Source: Ekhidna sp.
GTDB taxonomy: Bacteria > Bacteroidota > Bacteroidia > Cytophagales > Cyclobacteriaceae
Length of the DNA: 16,784 bases
NCBI GenBank assembly: GCA_028821635.1
Contig: JAPPDO010000228.1
Coordinates: 1 to 16,784 of the forward strand
Direction of reading: 5' to 3'
Part shown: positions 9,266-14,852 of the stretch, one piece after another
Position numbering within the stretch: position 1 is the stretch's first letter
Layout of the letters: each line of letters begins with the position of its first letter
Notes under the pieces: generated by a model
The model's database searches: none
What the model was told of the DNA's origin: nothing
Seen by the model: only the letters and a program-made list of their open reading frames with translations
Position numbers and translations under genes: made by a program

Positions 9266-9424
9266 TTAAAAAACCATCTGCATATATTTAACATCTTACT
9301 TTAGGTTCTGAATGATGGTATGCCAACTAACGGATTAAGCAGAAAAGTAGATTTTAGAAATACATTGATCATCATGCCTTCTAACCAAAACGTGTTGAGA
9401 AGTACCCTCATTCCTGAGTTTTAA
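9266..9424 (+). pseudogene. Relic of a ClpC-type HSP100 ATPase (second AAA+ module)
   Basis: One plus-strand frame reads KNHLHIFNILL, stop, then VLNDGMPTNG and LSRKVDFRNTLIIMPSN. Known ClpC proteins read close to EKAHPDVFNILLQVLDDG, then LTDG, then LGRKVDFRNTIIIMTSN. The match runs about 40 codons, with a TAG at 9302-9304 exactly where the conserved Gln codon CAG is expected. Similarity fades after the SN residues at 9383-9385, and the frame ends at TAA 9422-9424. There is no start, no Walker motifs and no rest of the protein, so this is a fragment left by deletion or recombination. ClpB is a weaker match because it usually has a different segment where this has LSRKVDF. It starts seven bases after the methyltransferase stop. 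Confidence 0.75.
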
Positions 9425-9457
9425 ATAGATTACAAAATGTGATCATTTTCAATATTC

Positions 9458-9803
9458 TTAGGAAAAGAAGACATCTTCAAATTCCACAGCTACACCGTTC
9501 TCTGAAGGTTCAAATACCAAAGTTTTGATTACCTTTTTAGTTATTTTTTTTGTCAAAATTCCCATTAAACCTAGCATTAATTCGGAAATACTCCTTATCA
9601 ATTTGAGAGCCATTGTTTGGAATGAAACATAAGAAGTAGTCTGTAGGCAAATGGTATGCTTTTTTTGCTTGTTTATAAGTCATTTGAACTTTGTGTTCAT
9701 CTGGTTTAATAGATCATCCTATGTCAGACGATACATCCGCATCAAATATCTTAACCTTGATATGTTCTATTCTACTTTCAAGAAGACTGATATTGCTTAA
9801 ATT
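9458..9803 (-). pseudogene. Broken 3' part of an unidentified gene
   Basis: On the minus strand a coding-like frame runs from just inside a stop near 9803 and reads SLLESRIEHIKVKIFDADV, then meets TGA at 9714-9716. It continues as KPDEHKVQMTYKQAKKAYHL and YFLCFIPNNGSQIDKEYFRI, then reaches TAA at 9537-9539. Removing one A from the 8-A run (9544-9551) bypasses that stop and gives KKITKKVIKTLVFEPSENGV followed by AVEFEDVFFS and a stop at 9458. So at least one nonsense codon and one homopolymer frameshift are needed to explain it. I do not recognise the family. The position beside a restriction-like gene hints at a defence-related protein, but that is inference only. Confidence 0.6.
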
Positions 9804-9944
9804 TATTTACACGAAATAAATGTATGATTAAGACAGTTTAGCTATTATCTACCAAATATTTCTTACAACATCTGAGTAAAATGAGTATGAGCATCTAGAC
9901 CTATTTAATAGCTGCTAATACGACTGAAATATCAGGGTTTTTTA

Positions 9945-9952
9945 TAAATTTG
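9945..9952 (+). promoter_or_regulatory. Candidate -7 promoter box (TAnnTTTG) for the DUF262 gene
   Basis: TAAATTTG fits the Bacteroidota primary-sigma -7 consensus TAnnTTTG exactly. It lies 27 bases ahead of the ATG at 9980, which argues that translation starts there and not at the TTG at 9950 inside the box. No clear TTTG -33 element is seen at the expected distance. Confidence 0.4.
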
Positions 9953-9979
9953 ATTTCAATAAGAGTATCATTTATTAGT

Positions 9980-12033
9980 ATGAAAGCTACAGAAACGAAA
10001 ATTGAAACCTTTATGTCTGCAAATAAGACACAGTTTGTCATTCCTGTGTATCAAAGAAATTATGATTGGGGTAAAGAACAGTGTAAAAAGTTACTGGATG
10101 ATATTATAGAGGTTGGTACAAACAAGGAAATAACAACTCATTTCATTGGAAGCATTGTTTTTTTCAAGATGACGTTTATACAGTATCTCAAATCAAAGAA
10201 TTATTAATCATTGACGGGCAGCAGCGTTTGACTACGCTTACATTAATATTCATAGTCCTATATAGAATTGCAAAAGACATTAAAAAAGATGAATTGTTGG
10301 AAAGTGAGATTAATGAAACCTACCTGATCAATAAATTCGCACCGGAGGAGGAAAAGCTAAAGCTTAGACCAACAGAAAATAACAATCAAGCATTAAAGTA
10401 TTTATTAAGAGGAGATGAAAATGAAGAATTTACAGAATCTTCAAGATTAATTGAGAATTTTAACTATCTCAAAAGTCAAATATCAAAGGAGAATTTTGAG
10501 ATTGTACGTGAAGGGATCTCTAAATTAATTTTTGTAGAAGTTTCGCTAGAGAGACAAAAAGATTCTCCACAAAGGATTTTTGAAAGCCTGAACTCCACAG
10601 GACGTAACTTATCCGAAGCTGACCTGATTCGCAACTACATATTGATGGGGCTCAATAAAAGGGATCAAGAAAAAATTTATCATAATTATTGGGAAGTAAT
10701 TGAAAAGTTTGCCAAAAATGAAAAAGCTAATGAAAGTAAGGTTTCTGACTATGTAAGAGATTACTTAACCCTTGAAAACAAAAAGATTCCTACTAAAGAT
10801 AAAGTTTATAATGAATTTAAAATCAAGTACCCAACTTCAACTGTAGAAAAATGGGAGGAGAGTTTAGTCAATATTAAAAAGTTAGTTAAGCATTACAATA
10901 AGCTAATAAATCCTAAAAATGAAGCAGACTCTGAAATTAAAACAGAACTATCATACATAAACAGATTAGAGATTAACGTAGCTTTTCCTTTTCTGATGAA
11001 AGTGTACGATGATTATGATTTGGAAATTATTGATAAATCTACCTTTCTTGAGGTGTTGAGATTAATTCAGTCGTTTGTGTGGAGAAGATTTATTGTTGGA
11101 TTACCAACAAGTATCTTAAAGAATACGATATTTATGACTCTTTATGATAAAATTGATCCCGGAGATTACCTGCTTTCTATTCAGAAAACCTTAATTATGA
11201 AATCCGGACAACAAAGATTTCCTAAAGACAAAGAGGTTGTAGATTTCCTAAAATCTAAGGATGTTTATACCATTAAGTCGAAGAACAGGTCTTATCTCTT
11301 CGAGAAACTTGAAAATCATAATAATAATGAGCCTGTGGTAATTGATGGCAATGATAAGAAGATTACGATTGAACATATCTTTCCTCAAACCCCTGATGAA
11401 TCCTGGAGTAATGACCTGGATTCAGGGGAGTTTGAATCTTTGAAAGAGGATTATCTGCATACTATAGCTAATCTAACGCTCTCGGGAAATAATGGTTCAT
11501 TGGGCAACAAGTCATTTCCGGAGAAAAAGTCCATGAACAAAGACGGCGGTGAACAAGGATACATCTATAGCAGACTTTGGCTTAATCAATACTTAAGGAA
11601 AATTGAAAAGTGGGATTCAGAAACATTAAAAGAAAGATACGGCATTCTCTCAAAGAGATTTCTGGAGATATGGAGCTATCCTGAAATTGATGCTAATACC
11701 AATATATTTGATGCAGATGATCCCACAGATAAGAAACTCGAATATGCCATCTTCCTCGACCAGAGAACTGAACTGAGAGAGGTTACAAAACTTTATGAAC
11801 ATGTCTTTAAAAAACTTTTTGAATCAAATCCACGTACATTTTTTTCATCTTATTTGCGCAAGAGTGTAAAGCTGACTGGAAATCCAAGGGAACTGGGTCA
11901 TCCTCTTCCAGTAAATGATACTTATTTCATAGAATCACAACTTTCTAATGTAGATAAGTTTGAGCGAATAAAACTGGCATTGACAATTTTTGATCTGGAA
12001 GATAAACTATTTATTAAATATGCAGATAACTAA
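9980..12033 (+). pseudogene. DUF262-DUF1524 (GmrSD-type) restriction-like protein, frameshifted
   Basis: Two consecutive frames encode one protein. The first gives MKATETKIETFMSANKTQF and VIPVYQRNYDWGKEQCKKLL up to FIGSIVFF. Adding one T to the 7-T run at 10158-10164 joins it to QDDVYTVSQIKELLIIDGQQ and RLTTLTLIFIVLY, restoring 684 residues. The N-terminal DUF262/GmrS part has the IDGQQR nucleotide-hydrolysis motif (10213-10227) and IFESLNSTGRNLSEADLIRN (about residues 200-220). The DUF1524/GmrD HNH-type nuclease part has EHIFPQTPDESW (about 465) and HTIANLTLSGNNGSLGNKSF. The last 90 residues, LYEHVFKKLF onwards, are a separate C-terminal domain. Relatives cleave modified phage DNA (type IV restriction: GmrSD, BrxU, SspE). 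As read, the product is truncated. The large part could only restart at a TTG inside the motif. Confidence 0.85.
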
Positions 12034-12137
12034 AAAATCACATCCGAACCGACGCTAACAAACCCTATCAAATCATTTAACAAAACCCTTCAGACCCACA
12101 GTCCTTTCTCCATCAATTCAAATTATACTAACTTTCG

Positions 12138-12842
12138 ATGCTATTCTCAAACAACAAAGCGATGAGTACAAAAGAAATAAACGGACACACCCACACACAG
12201 TATCAAAGAGACACTTATGAATTGGAAGAGGCAGAGTCAAGAGCCAAAGCCTATTACGAATGGCTGGATACCCGGAGGACGGTTAGGGATATTTCCGATA
12301 AGCCGGTCTCAAAACAACTGATCAAAGATTTGATTATGGCCGGCTCTACCGCACCTTCAGGAGCACATAAACAGCCTTGGACTTTTTGTGCCGTTGCCAG
12401 TCCGGAGATAAAAAAGGCTATCAGAGCAGCGGCAGAGAAGGAAGAATACGAAAGCTATCATGGCAGGATGAGCGAAAGGTGGCTTGATGATCTAAAGCCG
12501 ATAGGGACAGACTGGGATAAACCATTTCTCGATGAGGCACCCTGGTTAGTCATTGTTTTCAAGAGAATCTATGAAGTGATTGACGGTGAAAAGCGCAACA
12601 ATTATTATGTAAATGAGTCTGTAGGTATCGCATGTGGCATGATCATTTCTGCCATCCACCGGGCCGGACTGGTGACCCTCACTCACACCCCCTCTCCTAT
12701 GAATTTTCTAACTAAAATACTGGGCAGACCGGAAAATGAACGCCCCTACCTCCTCCTGCCGATAGGTTATCCCCAAGACGAGGTATATGTGCCGAATCTG
12801 CGCCGAAAGCCGCTGGAGGAGGTCGCCGTTTTTTATGAGTAA
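12138..12842 (+). CDS. Nitroreductase-family FMN enzyme, iodotyrosine deiodinase (IYD)-like
   Basis: This 234-residue protein of the nitroreductase superfamily resembles vertebrate IYD. Visible motifs are RRTVRDIS (46-53, FMN phosphate contacts), APSGAHKQPWTF (72-83), NESVGIACGMIISAIHRAGL (159-178), LTHTPSP (181-187) and LLLPIGYP (205-212). Glu103, Tyr107 and Lys128 have the same spacing (E-x3-Y-x20-K) as human Glu157, Tyr161 and Lys182, which hold the zwitterion of halotyrosine; human numbering is from memory. It may reductively dehalogenate halogenated tyrosines, or reduce related phenols. A TAACTTTC box at 12129-12136, near TAnnTTTG, would place the start at the ATG at 12162 (Met9) instead. 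It heads an operon with the DUF4396 gene. Confidence 0.88.
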   Translation: MLFSNNKAMSTKEINGHTHTQYQRDTYELEEAESRAKAYYEWLDTRRTVRDISDKPVSKQLIKDLIMAGSTAPSGAHKQPWTFCAVASPEIKKAIRAAAEKEEYESYHGRMSERWLDDLKPIGTDWDKPFLDEAPWLVIVFKRIYEVIDGEKRNNYYVNESVGIACGMIISAIHRAGLVTLTHTPSPMNFLTKILGRPENERPYLLLPIGYPQDEVYVPNLRRKPLEEVAVFYE

Positions 12843-13299
12843 TAAGTTAAAAAACACCGACTTCTGGACTGATAAATTTAAATGGAACAGAGCCTCTTTT
12901 AATACATTAAACTGCCTGATGGGCTGCTCAATAGGAGATTTTGGGATGATATTCTTTCTGCAAGCTTTCTATCCGGCTACTGCTCTGATGTGGCAGATGG
13001 TTTTGGCAATAATCGCCGGGCTTTGTACTTCTATTTTACTTGAGACCATACTAATGAAAAGAAGAGAAGGCTTCTCCTGGAATCAAGCCTTCAGGACGGC
13101 TCTGGGTATGTCTTTCATTTCCATGGTGGCGATGGAATTGGCAATGAATTCCACGGATTTTATGATTACGGGAGGCAAGGCAGCGTTTGATGAACCTGCG
13201 TATTGGCTGGCACTGGCTCCTGCCTTAATCGTTGGCTTTCTAGTCCCTCTTCCGTACAATTACTATAAATTGAAAAAGTTCAATCAATCCTGTCATTAA
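12835..13299 (+). CDS. DUF4396 family membrane protein
   Basis: The protein has 154 residues from the ATG in the ATGAGTAA overlap with the nitroreductase stop. I prefer this to an in-frame ATG at 12787, which would add a Cys/Arg-rich stretch encoded inside the upstream gene. The segment LNCLMGCSIGDFGMIFF (residues 25-41) matches the DUF4396 pattern HCLTGCAIGE, with Asn in place of the usual His. Four membrane helices are visible at about 24-44, 50-72, 88-105 and 122-142. The third carries SFISMVAMELAMN, where the family has an MExxDN-like stretch. The function of DUF4396 is not established; the two Cys and the usual His suggest metal handling, but this is inference. Cotranslation with the nitroreductase is likely. 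Confidence 0.78.
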   Translation: MSNKLKNTDFWTDKFKWNRASFNTLNCLMGCSIGDFGMIFFLQAFYPATALMWQMVLAIIAGLCTSILLETILMKRREGFSWNQAFRTALGMSFISMVAMELAMNSTDFMITGGKAAFDEPAYWLALAPALIVGFLVPLPYNYYKLKKFNQSCH

Positions 13300-13319
13300 A
13301 ACTTTCTAAAAGAGATAAG

Positions 13320-13538
13320 CTAACGTGACGGCATAAAATTTGATATAAAGGAATTATTTCTGATCAGGATTTGGCCACTGAATCTGTCAGAGTGAACTAA
13401 GACAAAAGCCACTTTAACAGGTCCAATGAGTACATTACCTGGTGGCCACACCACTCGACGATGATTGATCTCTTCAAAACCCGCTGGGATGTTGTGCTAA
13501 AGTATTCTTGCACTTTGGTTTGCATCTTTGATAAACAG
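13320..13538 (-). pseudogene. Coding-like relic, family unknown
   Basis: A minus-strand frame reads FIKDANQSARIL, TAG (13497-13499), then HNIPAGFEEINHRRVVWPPG, NVLIGPVKVAFVLVHSDRFS and GQILIRNNS, ending at TAG 13320-13322. There is no ATG near the start, and a TAA lies just upstream of the first segment. The residue mix (balanced charges, Trp-Pro-Pro-Gly, alternating hydrophobic strands) looks like genuine protein rather than noise, but I cannot name a family. It may be what is left of a cargo gene in this 1.5-kb gap. Confidence 0.35.
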
Positions 13539-13553
13539 ATATTACTTCTATAA

Positions 13554-13620
13554 TTAATTAACCATATTTTTTCACTTAATTTTTACAATAAATATTAAGT
13601 GAAAATGAATATTTAATTAA
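13554..13620. repeat. Long imperfect inverted repeat with 12-bp perfect core
   Basis: TTTTCACTTAAT (13569-13580) is perfectly inverted as ATTAAGTGAAAA (13594-13605) around a 13-base spacer. The arms continue outward imperfectly to a second perfect match, TTAATTAA at 13554-13561 and 13613-13620, giving about 22 of 28 paired positions per arm. No gene overlaps it except the uncertain relic frame starting at 13592. It could be a MITE-like element or a recombined terminal repeat. The even A/T composition and lack of a GC-rich stem argue against a normal terminator. Confidence 0.6.
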
Positions 13621-13771
13621 CAAAATTGACTCGGATGAGAAGCATACTGAAAATAAAGAGATTGCCTTCTTGTTACCAGGCTATAATGCTTTGGCTCCGG
13701 ATAATGCTTTAGAGTTATCTGAACTTCCGATACCAACACTCCCGATGATAAAATTTTTTGAACAGTCTTGA
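13592..13771 (+). pseudogene. Start-less coding-like frame
   Basis: A 59-codon stop-free plus-strand frame reads EYLINKIDSDEKHTENKEIA, FLLPGYNALAPDNALELSEL and PIPTLPMIKFFEQS before TGA at 13769-13771. No ATG, GTG or TTG suits a start, and its 5' end lies within the right arm of the inverted repeat. The composition looks like the C-terminal part of a real protein. Family not recognised. It may be a gene truncated by the event that created the repeat. Confidence 0.25.
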
Positions 13772-13850
13772 CTTTAAGATTTTAGACACTTTAGCATTAA
13801 AAACAATAAAAGTAACTTAATTTTCCTTATGGTCACGAATGACGGCTCGA

Positions 13851-13919
13851 ATATGGAGAGTGGTGAACATACAAAATATTTTCTTTTACTACTCACTCTC
13901 CGCCCACCATTCTCTATAT
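13851..13919. repeat. Inverted repeat with two competing pairings
   Basis: ATATGGAGAGTGGTG (13851-13865) can pair with CACCATTCTCTATAT (13905-13919), 13 of 15 Watson-Crick pairs. The two exceptions become G-U pairs in a plus-strand RNA. The GGAGAGTG within the left arm (13855-13862) can instead pair perfectly with CACTCTCC (13894-13901). The element ends six bases beyond the stop of the 59-residue minus-strand gene, so it may form its 3' end. The wobble polarity fits a plus-strand transcript better. Confidence 0.5.
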
Positions 13920-13925
13920 CTATTG

Positions 13926-14105
13926 CTAGCGGCTCTTGGATTTATCTATTTTAAGTGCCAAGAATATAATAATTAGAACTATAATCCCGGGTACTATGGG
14001 TTTAGTGAATTGAAATTCACCACTTCCATCAGTAAAATAATTGAACACTAACAAAACAATATAACCTGCTGTAAATGCTGTGGAATACATTAAGATAGCT
14101 CTCAT
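13926..14105 (-). CDS. Small two-helix membrane protein (possible immunity-type partner)
   Basis: ATG at 14103-14105 opens a 59-residue frame ending at TAG 13926-13928. The product has a hydrophobic helix at residues 3-24 (ILMYSTAFTAGYIVLLVFNY), a short polar loop with DGSGEFQF, a second helix at about 37-51 (VPGIIVLIIIFLAL) and a basic tail KIDKSKSR, so both termini are probably cytoplasmic. It begins only 4 bases after the stop of the glycine-zipper peptide gene, so the two should be cotranslated. Small two-helix proteins in this position are often bacteriocin immunity proteins. That role is inferred from layout and topology, with no homologue recognised. Confidence 0.6.
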   Translation of the reverse strand: MRAILMYSTAFTAGYIVLLVFNYFTDGSGEFQFTKPIVPGIIVLIIIFLALKIDKSKSR

Positions 14106-14109
14106 TGCC

Positions 14110-14374
14110 TTAAAAGTATTCTTGCCTCAAAAGTAATTCAGCATCTTCTCTCAATTCAGGGCGTTCGTCTTGGATGAATCTACGATCTACCATGTGGTCC
14201 GTACACTGATTCCAGATAGATACAACTGCACCACCTACAGCTCCTCCTATCACAGCTCCCGCCCAAACTTTCCAAAAACTTGCCCCAATCATTACTCCAA
14301 CTTGCAACCGAACTATTGAGTAGTTGGCTATTATTCATTTCATTGAACTTTTTTGTAGTTGCTAAGCCTTTCAT
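14110..14374 (-). pseudogene. Glycine-zipper small peptide gene, frameshifted (bacteriocin-like)
   Basis: From ATG at 14372-14374 the first frame reads MKGLATTKKFNEMNNSQLLN then SSVA. Deleting one base near 14300 joins it to VGVMIGASFWKVWAGAVIGG, AVGGAVVSIWNQ and a charged tail ending LLLRQEYF at TAA 14110-14112, giving 87 residues. The first 23 residues resemble a class II bacteriocin leader (polar, with FNEMNNSQLLN where such leaders have ELNxxEL), but the usual GG cleavage pair is absent. The middle is a hydrophobic glycine zipper with GxxxG spacings, as in pore-forming or membrane-inserting peptides. Read literally, frame 1 gives a 64-residue peptide with a scrambled Cys-rich end, and frame 2 could only start at a TTG (14307). 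The frameshift may be real decay or a sequence error. Confidence 0.5.
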
Positions 14375-14394
14375 TTCATAGCTTCGTTCATTAC

Positions 14395-14402
14395 CAAATA
14401 TA
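14395..14402 (-). promoter_or_regulatory. Candidate -7 promoter box for the small-peptide cassette
   Basis: On the minus strand TATATTTG matches the Bacteroidota TAnnTTTG consensus. It lies 20 bases ahead of the ATG at 14374, giving a short leader of about 13 bases. No convincing TTTG -33 element is visible upstream, so confidence is limited. Confidence 0.4.
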
Positions 14403-14852
14403 CGTATTATGGTTATCTTTTGGGGTCATGACTGGATTACGGAGTTAATATCTTTGTAATTAAGTTGTGATATCATAAAGAATACATAGAACTCGCTCAT
14501 TTTCCAAAGTATAAATTTAGCAAAATTTTATGGTTATTCTATGAAGATCTAACCACGGTAAATCGCAATTCTACAAATAGGCTTTTAAAGCTTTTTATAG
14601 AGATCGTATTTTTTTACAATTAAGTCTGTCACAGAGTTCATTTTGAATAGTATGAACCTTTCCTTCAATGATTTAAGTCTTTTCAACCCTTCCCTCTTGG
14701 AAAGGGGACTGACTAGAAGGGTTTTATTAGTAAGTGTAAGGGCTTCCGACCACTTCCGGATTGATCCATCTAAATATGAAACTCTACAGAGTATTTATTT
14801 TTTACTTGAATTATCGGCATATTTTAAAAATCTCCTTAAATTGTTATGATTT
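14403..14852. other. Intergenic region between the peptide cassette and the TonB receptor
   Basis: This is 450 AT-rich bases between divergent units. I see no tRNA, no riboswitch core (no cobalamin or TPP box) and no believable gene. A 68-codon frame at 14643-14849 runs through the nested hairpin at 14685-14723 and has no protein-like features beyond that. No clean TAnnTTTG box is seen ahead of the receptor gene. Confidence 0.5.
14685..14723. repeat. Nested hairpin upstream of the TonB receptor gene
   Basis: AACCCTTC (14685-14692) and GAAGGGTT (14716-14723) are perfectly inverted. Inside, CCCT (14692-14695) can pair with AGGG (14703-14706). A TTTTATTA run follows the outer stem. The shape would fit a terminator or attenuator in a plus-strand transcript 130 bases ahead of the receptor start, or a dispersed intergenic repeat. 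Strings like CCCTCTTGGAAAGGGGACTG are ones I associate with repeated Bacteroidota intergenic elements, not verified. Confidence 0.45.

Noticed and set aside
9259..12045. Direct repeats flanking the accessory patch as target-site duplication
   Set aside because: The similar A-rich strings near 9266 and 12034 (TTAAAAAACCATC and CTAAAAAATCACATC) are too weak and AT-rich to count as a duplication.
13830..13953. 40-codon plus-strand frame across the competing-stem repeat
   Set aside because: Its sequence is dictated by the inverted repeat and it overlaps the better supported minus-strand 59-residue gene; no independent support.
14643..14849. 68-codon plus-strand open frame ending 3 bases before the TonB receptor start
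   Set aside because: It runs through the nested hairpin (the FNPSLLERG part is just the hairpin read as codons), has no recognisable protein pattern, and there is no sign of translation control; it looks like a chance frame.
14640..14852. Cobalamin or other riboswitch ahead of the TonB receptor
   Set aside because: None of the conserved core strings expected for a cobalamin or TPP riboswitch was found; only the simple nested hairpin is present.
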